Of a stretch of DNA of 64,000 nucleotides, positions 1 through 8,155 are shown in pieces (position 1 is the first letter of the stretch; every line of letters begins with the position of its first letter). The DNA is taken from NCBI GenBank assembly GCA_016708585.1, contig JADJFK010000028.1, positions 20,888-84,887 on the forward strand. Direction: 5' to 3'. The position numbers were made by a program, and so were the translations under genes. Under the pieces are notes generated by a model. The model was not told the origin of the DNA, searched no databases, and worked only from the letters and a program-made list of their open reading frames with translations. This DNA comes from Sulfuritalea sp. Lineage in GTDB: Bacteria > Pseudomonadota > Gammaproteobacteria > Burkholderiales > Rhodocyclaceae.

Positions 1-177
1 CCCAAGGGCTAGCCGATTGGATCGACAATCACAACTCTTAGCGATGGGTTGCGCTTATGGCTGGCAGCGTCAGTTTGTTCAAATATTGACCGCATGAGGT
101 GAAACAAAGTGTTCACTTGTAAGTCATCTGAATTCGAGTAACAACGGCAATCAACGGACCTGAAAGAGGATCTGCTC

Positions 178-1470
178 ATGAGCACGAATCGCACAGCAAC
201 GCTGACTATAGATGGCAAGAGTCACGAGTTTCCCGTGATGGTGGGAGTGCATGGCAACGATGTCATCGACATCCGTACCCTGGGCGCCAAGACCGGCTTG
301 TTCACCTACGACTCCGGTTTCCTTTCCACGGCCAGTTGCCAGTCGAAGGTCACCTTCATCGATGGTGATAAGGGTGAGTTGCTGTACCGCGGCTACCCGA
401 TCGAACAACTGGCGGAGAACTGCAACTTCCTCGAAGTCGCCTATCTGCTGAAGAACGGCGAACTGCCGAACAAGTCCCAGAAGAGCGAGTTCGAGACCAC
501 GATCAAGAAGCACACCATGGTGCATGAGCAACTGGTGCGGCTCTATCAGGGCTTCCGCCGCGACGCGCACCCGATGGCGGTGATGGTCGGCGTGGTCGGC
601 GCGCTGTCGGCCTTCTATCACGATGTCACTGATTTCGCCGACCCCGAGGATCGCAGCATCTCCTTCAATCGACTGGTCGCCAAGTTGCCGACGATCGTGG
701 CGATGGCCTACAAATACAACACCGGCCAGCCTTTCATGTATCCGCGCAACGACCTCGACTACACCGCCAACTTCATGCACATGATGTTTGGCACGCCCTG
801 CGAGGAGTACCAGCCGAATCCGGTGCTGACGCACGCGCTCGACACGATTTTCACGCTGCACGCCGACCACGAGCAGAACGCTTCGACTTCGACGGTGCGC
901 CTGGCGGGCTCCTCGGGCGCCAATCCCTTCGCCTGCATCTCGGCGGGCATCGCCTGCCTCTGGGGTCCGGCCCACGGCGGCGCCAACGAGGCCTGCCTGG
1001 AAATGCTGGAGGAAATCGGCGACGTCTCGCGCGTCGGCGAGTACATCAAGCGCGCCAAGGACAAGAACGACAACTTCAAGCTGATGGGATTCGGCCACCG
1101 CGTTTACAAGAACTTCGACCCGCGCGCCAAGCTGATGGGCAAGGTCTGCGCCGATGTGCTGGGCGAACTGGGCCTGGAAAACGACCGTCTGTTCAAACTG
1201 GCCAAGGAACTGGAAAAGATCGCACTGGAAGACCCGTACTTCGTCGAGAAGAAGCTGTATCCGAACGTCGATTTCTATTCAGGCATCGTGCAGAAGGCGC
1301 TCGGCATCCCGACCTCGATGTTTACCTGCATTTTCGCGCTGGCCCGCACGGTCGGCTGGATGACGCAGTGGGAGGAGATGATCACCGATCCGGAATACAA
1401 GATCGGCCGTCCGCGCCAGCTGTATACCGGTGCGGCCAGGCGCGACGTCAAGGCGCTCAACCAGCGCTGA
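178..1470 (+). CDS. gltA: Citrate synthase (type II, hexameric class)
   Basis: This 430-aa protein condenses oxaloacetate with acetyl-CoA to form citrate, the entry step of the TCA cycle in the cytoplasm. The whole family pattern is present: an N-terminal beta-rich segment typical of Gram-negative type II enzymes, the GFGHRVYKNFDPRAK segment near residue 305, and the C-terminal ARTVGWMTQWEEM and GRPRQLYTG blocks. Length is normal. An AGAGGA ribosome site lies about 7 nt before the ATG. It stands alone. In many betaproteobacteria gltA sits between sdhE and sucA, and a fossil of just such a copy remains near 7960-8088, so this is a second and surviving gltA. About 177 bases upstream hold no gene I can support. 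Confidence 0.97.
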   Translation: MSTNRTATLTIDGKSHEFPVMVGVHGNDVIDIRTLGAKTGLFTYDSGFLSTASCQSKVTFIDGDKGELLYRGYPIEQLAENCNFLEVAYLLKNGELPNKSQKSEFETTIKKHTMVHEQLVRLYQGFRRDAHPMAVMVGVVGALSAFYHDVTDFADPEDRSISFNRLVAKLPTIVAMAYKYNTGQPFMYPRNDLDYTANFMHMMFGTPCEEYQPNPVLTHALDTIFTLHADHEQNASTSTVRLAGSSGANPFACISAGIACLWGPAHGGANEACLEMLEEIGDVSRVGEYIKRAKDKNDNFKLMGFGHRVYKNFDPRAKLMGKVCADVLGELGLENDRLFKLAKELEKIALEDPYFVEKKLYPNVDFYSGIVQKALGIPTSMFTCIFALARTVGWMTQWEEMITDPEYKIGRPRQLYTGAARRDVKALNQR

Positions 1471-1486
1471 TCCGTTTTCGACCAAG

Positions 1487-1534
1487 ACGGGGGGGAGGCG
1501 GCATACGTCCCCCGCTTCGCCCCTCCCCAAAAAT
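1487..1534 (+). terminator. Probable rho-independent terminator of gltA
   Basis: A G-rich arm (GGGGAGGCG, about 1492-1500) can pair with a C-rich arm (about 1518-1528), followed by a short A run on this strand. The pairing has a bulge and there is no clean U tract, so efficiency is uncertain. It begins about 20 bases after the gltA stop. Confidence 0.4.
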
Positions 1535-2014
1535 AGTGGAAGCAGCGAGTCGATCTCGCTGTTGACGCAAATGGGTAGCTTTTCCAGCGTAGCGCGTGGC
1601 CGCCAGGCAGGATCAAATTCATTGAGTGCGGCGGTGGCGCGCAGACTCTGGTTCGCAGCGGCACGCTTACCGGGGGTTCATATCCCGTGAAGAGTCAGTT
1701 CTTCTTGCCTAGGAAAATCTGACGGACAGTGTTCTCGATGACATCGTCGTCGATCGACAGCGCGCCATTGCCAGCGTACGGTGTCGGTACGTCTGCATTT
1801 GTACCACTATCTCCCCGCGACATAGCTTGATTGTTAGACGTCCGTATCATGGAATATTAAATTACTATACGAAGCGATGAATCCATTGTTGCTATAGGGC
1901 CAGAATGCTATTCTGAGTTGGCGATAACCTGTTTAGGGTCGCTACATAATGTTAATAGTTCCACGAAATGGACTCTAGATCTTGATCCGTGGTGAGTTTG
2001 TACATAACTAATAC
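1535..2014. other. Intergenic stretch without a supported gene
   Basis: This stretch separates gltA from the TAXI transporter and is richer in A and T than its flanks. The only coding-like item is a 42-codon minus-strand frame at 1695-1823, ending in VIENTVRQIFLGKKN. It looks like the tail of a longer protein, has no ribosome site, and I cannot assign it to a family. It may be another fossil like those further right. Confidence 0.5.
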
Positions 2015-2027
2015 AAGGAGGCTGTCC

Positions 2028-3014
2028 GTGAATACTTTTCGCACAATCGTGCTTGGATTTTTGCTGTCACTGTTTTGTCTCGGGGCTACCGCCCAGACTT
2101 ACAAGATGACACTTTCCGGGGCCAGTCCCAGCGGCCTGTGGACGGTGCTCGGCGTCGGCATCGACGGGGCGGTGAAGGTGTCCTACCCGGGTTCGCACGT
2201 TACCTACCAGACCTCTGGCGGTGGGCTAGCCAACATTGCGCTGTTGGACCAGGGCAAGGTCGAACTGGGTATTGCCCACGACGCCGAGTTGCGCATCGCC
2301 ACCGAGGGCGGCAAACCCTTCGCCAAACCGGTTACCAGTCTGCGGGCGATTGCCCTGCTCTATAACTGGGCGCCGATGCAGATGGTTATTACCAAGGCTT
2401 TTGCCCAAAAACACGGCATCCGCAATTTCGACGATATCGCGCTCAAGAAGCCGCCCCTGCGGATTGCCTTCAACAAGCGGGGCAACATTACCGAGCACGT
2501 GGCGGTGAAGATGTTCAACGCCATCGGCGTAGACTTGGAGGACTTCAAAAAGTGGGGCGGCGACGTAATTTACGCGGCTTCTGACGAGCAGGGCGACCTT
2601 ATGAAGGACAAGCGCATCGATATGTTCACCAACGGCGTTTTCGTCCGTTCCAGTTTCATCGTCCAAGCCGGCGACGCCGTCGAACTCGTTCTCCTGCCGG
2701 TTTCGGAAGGGATCGTCAAAAAAGTGTCGCATGAACTAAGCGTTGCACCTTTTGTGGTCAAGGGCGGCACCTACCCTTGGCAGCCCGAGGATGTGCTGAC
2801 GGTGGCACTGGGTGCGGCTCTGGTCGTGAATAGCAAAATGGAAGAGAAGGTGGCCTACGATCTGGCAAAAGCACTACACATGAACATCGATAAACTCCAG
2901 GGCGCACACGGCACCATGAAGTCCATCACCCCCGAGTTTCTGGCGAGCCAGCGCCTCATTCCCTACCACAAGGGAGCTGAAAAATATTACCGGGAAGCCG
3001 GTTTGCTGAGGTAG
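2028..3014 (+). CDS. TRAP transporter solute-binding protein, TAXI family
   Basis: This is a periplasmic receptor of about 328 aa that captures a small carboxylate for the membrane partner encoded next. I chose the GTG at 2028 because an AAGGAG site sits 7 nt before it, and because the product then begins with a clean signal peptide (hydrophobic run IVLGFLLSLFCLGATA, cleavage probably before QTYKM). The frame is open 13 codons further upstream, but that start has no ribosome site. The mature start (YKMTLSGASPSGLW) and GGGLANIALLDQGKVELGIAHDAE are typical of the TAXI class. The gene is 5 bases from the permease gene. Substrate is unknown. A few TAXI proteins are known to bind glutamate or 2-oxoglutarate. 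Confidence 0.88.
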   Translation: MNTFRTIVLGFLLSLFCLGATAQTYKMTLSGASPSGLWTVLGVGIDGAVKVSYPGSHVTYQTSGGGLANIALLDQGKVELGIAHDAELRIATEGGKPFAKPVTSLRAIALLYNWAPMQMVITKAFAQKHGIRNFDDIALKKPPLRIAFNKRGNITEHVAVKMFNAIGVDLEDFKKWGGDVIYAASDEQGDLMKDKRIDMFTNGVFVRSSFIVQAGDAVELVLLPVSEGIVKKVSHELSVAPFVVKGGTYPWQPEDVLTVALGAALVVNSKMEEKVAYDLAKALHMNIDKLQGAHGTMKSITPEFLASQRLIPYHKGAEKYYREAGLLR

Positions 3015-3019
3015 TCGGC

Positions 3020-4936
3020 ATGAGCCTCACATTCGTCGAAAAACTTCTCTCGACCGGTGCGCGGCGGGATCCCGATGGGCTGGTTGGGCAGTTGCTAAAG
3101 CCCTTCTCGGCGCTGATTGCGCTCGGCATCGTGTGGGTGACGACGGTGCAGATCGTACAGATCTACGCCATGACCATCGTCTTCCTCGGCCTGATGCTGT
3201 CGCTGGTGTTCCTGACCACGGGCGTCACCGCGAGTTCCTGCCGCACACGTGTACCACCTTGGGATCTGATGCTGGCGACAGCGAGCATCGGTATTGCCGC
3301 CTACTTCTGGTATCACAACGAACGCATCGTTACCCGCATCACCCTGCTCGACGAACTGAGCATCTGGGACGTCGTCTGCGGCAGCGGGCTGATGCTCGCC
3401 GTCCTCGAGGCCACCCGGCGCACGGTTGGGGCTGGACTCACCTCGGTTGTGCTGCTGTTTCTTGCCTATAACCTGTGGGGCGACGCCATGCCCGGCGTCC
3501 TCGGTCATGGTGTGATCGACTATCAGCATTTCCTCGATGTCCTAGCATTCACCACCGACGGCATCTTCGGTGCGCCGATCCGGGTAGCGCTGACTTACGT
3601 CTTCCTGTTTGGCCTCTTCGGAACCTTTCTCTCACGTACCGGTGGCGGCGATTTCTTCTTCGATGTCGCTTCGGCGGTGAGCGGCAAGAGCCCGGGCGGA
3701 CCGGCCAAGATCGCAGTGGTGTCCTCGGGGCTCTACGGCACTATTTCCGGCAGTCCAACGGCGGACGTGGTGACCACCGGTTCGATCACCATCCCGATGA
3801 TGAAAAAGCTCGGCTACCCGGCGGCGGTGGCTGGCGGCATCGAGGTGGCGGCGTCCACCGGCGGTAGCATCTTGCCACCGGTGATGGGCTCGGCTGCTTT
3901 CATTATGGCCGAATTCACCGGTATCCGTTACGCCGAGATCGCGGTGGCGGCAATCGTTCCCGCCTTCCTCTACTATTTCTGCGTGTACCTGCAAGTGCAT
4001 TTGCGCTCGGTCAAGCTGGGGATTACAGGGCTTCAGGACGTACCGGGGTTTCTCGATACCATGCGCCGTGGCGGCATGTTTCTGGTGCCGCTATTGGCTC
4101 TGGTCATCGCGCTGCTAATCGGCTACTCGCCCAACTTCGTCGCAGTTTTTGGCACCCTGGCGGTAATCGCCGTGGCGATGCTGAAGCGTGAAACGCGCTT
4201 GGGTCTCAAGTCACTCTATGAGATTCTTGCCGAATCGACCCTGCGCGTGGTGCCGGTGGTAGCTGCCTGCGCCGCGGCTGGGTTGGTGGTGGGAGGGTTG
4301 TCGATGACCGGGCTCGGTGCAAAGGTGACCGAGCTCATCTTCATCTTGGCTGGCGCCGATGTTTTCCTCTCGCTGGTGGTCGCCGCCATCATCACGCTGC
4401 TGCTTGGAATGGGCATGCCCACCCCAAGCGTGTATATCTTGGCGGCGGTGCTGGTTGCTCCCGCCCTCACCCAGCTGGGCGTTTCCCTGATGGCCGCTCA
4501 CCTCTTCCTGGTCTATTACGCGAGCCTCTCCGCCATGACGCCACCGATTGCGGTCGCTGCCTTCGCGGCCGCACCGATCGCGCTGGCCAACCCGCTGGCG
4601 ATCGGCTTGGCTGCAGTGAGAATTACCATCACCGCCTTCGTCGTTCCGTTCGCCTTCGTGTACAACAACGGCATACTTCTGTCCGGAAGTGCTTGGCATG
4701 TTGCCTTGGCCTGCATCGTCGTCACGGCGGCAGTGGGCTGTCTGTGCCTGGCCGCAGAAGGATATTGGAAACACCCGATTGGAACCGCGGGTCGCTTGCT
4801 GCTCCTCTTCGCAGGGGTCGGACTCATGGCTCCATCACTAGCGCTGCAGGGAGGCGCCGGCGTGGTCGCGGTCGTCACCCTGATGGCTTTGCAGCGGCGG
4901 CAGGGATCGGTTGCGGTGGACACGAAGGAAACCTGA
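3020..4936 (+). CDS. TRAP transporter permease, fused small and large subunits
   Basis: This 638-aa inner-membrane protein is the partner of the TAXI receptor. In TAXI systems the 4-TM small subunit and 12-TM large subunit are usually fused, and the length and the hydrophobic segments throughout agree. The DctM-type core is visible in SGLYGTISGSPTADVVTTGS and STGGSILPPVMGSAAFIMAE near residues 240-300, with a second repeat at GMGMPTPSVYILAA. It begins 5 bases after the receptor gene, so the pair forms one operon. Transport is expected to be driven by a Na+ or H+ gradient (family knowledge). Confidence 0.92.
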   Translation: MSLTFVEKLLSTGARRDPDGLVGQLLKPFSALIALGIVWVTTVQIVQIYAMTIVFLGLMLSLVFLTTGVTASSCRTRVPPWDLMLATASIGIAAYFWYHNERIVTRITLLDELSIWDVVCGSGLMLAVLEATRRTVGAGLTSVVLLFLAYNLWGDAMPGVLGHGVIDYQHFLDVLAFTTDGIFGAPIRVALTYVFLFGLFGTFLSRTGGGDFFFDVASAVSGKSPGGPAKIAVVSSGLYGTISGSPTADVVTTGSITIPMMKKLGYPAAVAGGIEVAASTGGSILPPVMGSAAFIMAEFTGIRYAEIAVAAIVPAFLYYFCVYLQVHLRSVKLGITGLQDVPGFLDTMRRGGMFLVPLLALVIALLIGYSPNFVAVFGTLAVIAVAMLKRETRLGLKSLYEILAESTLRVVPVVAACAAAGLVVGGLSMTGLGAKVTELIFILAGADVFLSLVVAAIITLLLGMGMPTPSVYILAAVLVAPALTQLGVSLMAAHLFLVYYASLSAMTPPIAVAAFAAAPIALANPLAIGLAAVRITITAFVVPFAFVYNNGILLSGSAWHVALACIVVTAAVGCLCLAAEGYWKHPIGTAGRLLLLFAGVGLMAPSLALQGGAGVVAVVTLMALQRRQGSVAVDTKET

Positions 4937-5276
4937 CTCGCTAACTTGGTCTCCGTACTGCCGATCCGGCAACGGCATCGAACCAGTAGCAAGACGGCAT
5001 TAACTTTACTGGATGTGGCAACTCATATGTGGAATGCGTTTTCTTTTGACTCGAATAGTCAGTAACTACCGTTGATAGACAGAATCGGATTCGGGCCTGG
5101 GTGGACGTACCTTCATTAGTTACAGAGTGGGGTCTCGCAACTGCCTCAAATTTCTTGCGCTAACGATTCCGTGGCGGTCGAATAGGACTGTTGATTTCCC
5201 ACGGTAGCGGATACCCACGTGTGCGTTTGTGATCGCTTGATTAAAAGTCTCTCCTCGCTCCTGTTTTTGGAGCTTC
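4937..5276. other. Intergenic stretch where sdhC and sdhD would be expected
   Basis: In related sdh operons the membrane-anchor genes sdhC and sdhD lie directly upstream of sdhA. Here 4937-5479 contains no open frame with the hydrophobic profile of either. Short frames at 5120-5329 (minus) and 5283-5483 (plus) have no recognisable product. The segment is richer in A and T than the genes around it. Confidence 0.6.
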
Positions 5277-5304
5277 GCCCCGATGGCTTTGGGGCTTCTT
5301 TTTT
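5277..5304 (+). terminator. Rho-independent terminator
   Basis: A GCCCC arm and a GGGGC arm separated by 9 bases are followed directly by a T-rich run (TTCTTTTTT). No gene immediately upstream clearly uses it, which fits an upstream gene having been deleted. Confidence 0.65.
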
Positions 5305-5479
5305 CTGATTGGCATGGGGAATGTTTCATATCATCGCCGTTCCATCAATATGTGAGCAAAACTAAGTTATTCGTATTTAATTATTCCGCCTTGGTCACCA
5401 TGATTTCAGCTGAGGTTCATCGACAATCTGGTCCAGTTTTTTTGTTGCATCTCTTGGGGTGGCTTTGCGGAAGACCATC

Positions 5480-7267
5480 ATGAGCTATCCCGTTCGCAAA
5501 TTTGATGCGGTCATCGTCGGCGCCGGCGGCGCCGGCCTGCGTGCCGCGATTCAACTGTCCGAAGCCGGCTACAAGACCGCCGTGCTGACCAAGGTTTTCC
5601 CCACCCGCTCGCACACCGTCGCCGCGCAGGGCGGCGTCGCCGCCAGCCTGGGAAACTCGGAAGAGGACCACTGGCACTGGCACATGTACGACACCGTCAA
5701 GGGTTCCGACTGGCTCGGCGACCAGGACGCAATCGAGTTCATGTGCCGCAAGGCCAACGAAGTCGTCGTCGAACTCGAGCACTACGGCATGCCTTTCGAC
5801 CGCCTCGACAACGGCAAGATCTACCAGCGCCCCTTCGGCGGCCACATGTCGAACTTTGGCGAGAAGCCGGTGCGCCGTTCCTGCGCCGCGGCCGACCGTA
5901 CCGGTCACGCCATGCTGCACGCGATGTACCAGCGCAACGTCAAGGTCAACACCCAGTTCTTCGTCGAATGGCAGGCACTCGACCTGGTGCGCGACGCCGA
6001 GGGCGATGTGCTTGGCGTCACCGCGATGGACATGGAAACCGGCGAGATCGTGGTGTTCCACGCCAAGGCAACCATTTTCGCCACCGGTGGAGCAGGGCGC
6101 ATCTACTATTCCTCGACCAACGCCTTCATCAATACCGGCGATGGCGTCGGCATGGCGGCACGCGCCGGCATTCCCCTGGAAGACATGGAGTTCTGGCAGT
6201 TCCACCCCACCGGCGTGGCTGGTGCCGGGGTGCTGATCACCGAAGGCGTGCGCGGTGAAGGCGGCATCCTGCGCAACTCCGACGGCGAGCGCTTCATGGA
6301 ACGCTATGCGCCGAACGCCAAGGACCTGGCGTCGCGCGACGTGGTGTCGCGCGCCATGACCACCGAGATCAACGAGGGTCGCGGCTGCGGGCCGAACAAG
6401 GATTACGTGCTGCTCGACATCACCCACCTGCCGCCCGAGACCATCATGAAGCGCCTGCCCGGCATCCACGAAATCGGCATCCAGTTCGCCGGCGTCGATT
6501 GCCTCAAGGAACCGCTGCCGGTGGTACCGACCTGTCATTACCAGATGGGCGGCATTCCGACCAACTACCATGGCCAGGTCGTGGTGCCCAAGGGCGGCAA
6601 CCAGAGCGAACCGGTGCATGGCTTCTATGCCGCCGGCGAATGCGCCTGCGCCTCGGTGCATGGCGCCAACCGCCTCGGCACCAACTCGCTGCTCGACCTG
6701 CTGGTGTTCGGCAAGTCGGCCGGCGAAACGGCGGTCAGCGACCTGAAGAACAACGTCAAGGCGCACAAGCCGCTGGCCCAGGAATCGATCGACCGCACCC
6801 TGGCGCGGGTCAATCGCCTCAACCACCAGCAGGGCGGTAGCGACGTGCATGAGACTCGCCTGGCGATGCAGCGCACGATGCAGAAGCATGCCGGCGTGTT
6901 CCGCTTCAAGGACATGCTGGCCGAAGGCGTCAAGCGCATCGACGAGATCGCCGGCCAGGTGGCGCAGACCCAGATCAAGGACAAGTCGAAGGTGTTCAAC
7001 ACCGCCCGCATCGAGGCGCTGGAACTCGACAACCTGATCGAAGTCGCCAAGGCCACCATCGTTTCGGCCAATGCCCGCACCGAGTCGCGTGGCGCCCATG
7101 TTCGCGACGACGCGGTCGATAGTCCGGAAACCCCGGACGGTCGCGACGACAGGAACTGGCTGAAGCACACGCTGTGGTACCGCGAAGGCAATCGCCTCGA
7201 TTACAAGCCGGTGCAGATGAAGCCGATGAGCGTCGACACCATCGAACTCAAGAAGCGCCTCTTCTAA
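5480..7267 (+). CDS. sdhA: Succinate dehydrogenase flavoprotein subunit
   Basis: This 595-aa subunit carries covalent FAD and oxidises succinate to fumarate at the inner membrane. The FAD fold VIVGAGGAGLRAA is at the N terminus, RSHTVAAQGG holds the flavinylated histidine, HPTGVAGAGVLITEGVRGEGG carries active-site residues, and GANRLGTNSLLDLLVFGK closes the domain. I chose ATG 5480 because SYPVRKFDAV is the usual family start; an in-frame GTG lies 7 codons upstream. No sdhC or sdhD precedes it and the following sdhB is broken. The product can therefore work only with subunits made elsewhere, or is a survivor of a dying operon. The gene shows no damage. Confidence 0.96.
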   Translation: MSYPVRKFDAVIVGAGGAGLRAAIQLSEAGYKTAVLTKVFPTRSHTVAAQGGVAASLGNSEEDHWHWHMYDTVKGSDWLGDQDAIEFMCRKANEVVVELEHYGMPFDRLDNGKIYQRPFGGHMSNFGEKPVRRSCAAADRTGHAMLHAMYQRNVKVNTQFFVEWQALDLVRDAEGDVLGVTAMDMETGEIVVFHAKATIFATGGAGRIYYSSTNAFINTGDGVGMAARAGIPLEDMEFWQFHPTGVAGAGVLITEGVRGEGGILRNSDGERFMERYAPNAKDLASRDVVSRAMTTEINEGRGCGPNKDYVLLDITHLPPETIMKRLPGIHEIGIQFAGVDCLKEPLPVVPTCHYQMGGIPTNYHGQVVVPKGGNQSEPVHGFYAAGECACASVHGANRLGTNSLLDLLVFGKSAGETAVSDLKNNVKAHKPLAQESIDRTLARVNRLNHQQGGSDVHETRLAMQRTMQKHAGVFRFKDMLAEGVKRIDEIAGQVAQTQIKDKSKVFNTARIEALELDNLIEVAKATIVSANARTESRGAHVRDDAVDSPETPDGRDDRNWLKHTLWYREGNRLDYKPVQMKPMSVDTIELKKRLF

Positions 7268-7279
7268 AAGGAACCGACG

Positions 7280-7799
7280 ATGACGAACGCTAATCGAACC
7301 GTCCAGTTCAATATCTATCGCTACGATCCGGATCAGGACGCCAAGCCCTACATGCAGGACATTTCGGTCGAGATCGAATCGACCGACCGCAAGCTGCTCG
7401 ACGCCATGGTCAAGCTCAAGGCGCAGGATGACTCCATCTCCTTCCGCCGTTCCTGTCGCGAGGGCGTCTGCGGTTCCGACGCGATGAACATCAATGGCAA
7501 GAACGGCCTGGCCTGCCTGACCGCGATGGACAGCTTCCCGGAGGGCAAGCCGATCGTGCTGCGTCCGCTGCCGGGCCTGCCGGTGATCCGCGACCTGATC
7601 GTGGACATGACGCAGTTCTTCAAGCAGTACAACTCGATCAAGCCCTACCTGATCAACAACGATCCGCCGCCGGAGCGCGAGCGCCTCGATGATCTTGAGG
7701 ATCTATTGCATGCTTCATTGCTACAACATCATGAACTGTAACGACGTTTGTTCCAGAGAACTGAACTGGGTCAAGTTGATTGGCAAGTTCAATGAATAG
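7280..7799 (+). pseudogene. sdhB: sdhB fossil: succinate dehydrogenase iron-sulfur subunit with internal deletion and frameshift
   Basis: The first 135 or so codons are a perfect-looking SdhB, including the [2Fe-2S] loop SCREGVCGSDAMNINGKNG and IKPYLINNDPPPERERL. The sequence then jumps from ERERL to a later RLDDLED, removing about 60 codons that carry the [4Fe-4S] cluster motif. After that a frameshift occurs. The open frame ends at 7741, but the neighbouring frame from 7704 reads YCMLHCYNIMNCNDVC and continues to GKFNE before a TAG at 7797. That is recognisably the SdhB C terminus with changes. The repeated ERLD coding segment is the likely recombination point. The product cannot carry electrons to the anchor. 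Confidence 0.9.
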
Positions 7800-8088
7800 T
7801 AGTGCGCCGGGCGGTCTGAAAATGAACAAAGAATGCGTAGCGCGTATTGGGCTGCTGAAATGGCATTGCAGAGGCGCTTTACTGGAACTGGATCTAGTTT
7901 TTCAGCATTTCTGGGAACGCTACGGTGACGATCTTGATGCGCAAGGTGAAGCAGCGCTGGCCCGCACAGTCGGCTGGATTTTGCAGTGGGACGAGATGAT
8001 CACCGATCCGGAATACAAGATGGGCCGTCCGCGTCAATTTTACCTCGGTGCCGCGCGTCGGGAAGTCACGCCACGGACCCAGCATTGA
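7792..8088 (+). pseudogene. In-frame chimera of truncated sdhE and the 3' end of a citrate synthase gene
   Basis: The 98-codon open frame starts with sequence typical of SdhE, the FAD assembly factor of succinate dehydrogenase (LLKWHCRGALLELDLVF then HFWERYGDDLDAQGEAAL). It passes without a break into ARTVGWILQWDEMITDPEY and GRPRQFYLGAARREV, which match the last 40 or so residues of the intact citrate synthase encoded at 178-1470. The junction lies near GCGCTGGCCCGC (about 7957), a word also present in the intact gltA. About one sdhE half and most of a gltA gene have been lost. The RGxxELD motif is altered to RGALLELD. Function is unlikely, though the frame is still open. Confidence 0.88.
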
Positions 8089-8155
8089 GTTCCGAGGGTG
8101 CGCGCTATGTGCTCCCCATTCTTTTTGTGTGTCTCATTCACGACTAGGTGATGCA

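Noticed and set aside
5283..5483. Possible remnant of sdhD just upstream of sdhA
   Set aside because: The frame has a hydrophobic patch near its end, but no SdhD heme or quinone motif and no order of membrane helices. I cannot support it.
8048..8155. N-terminal extension of sucA
   Set aside because: The upstream codons overlap the citrate synthase fossil in another frame and have no similarity to E1 proteins. ATG 8156 gives the family start.
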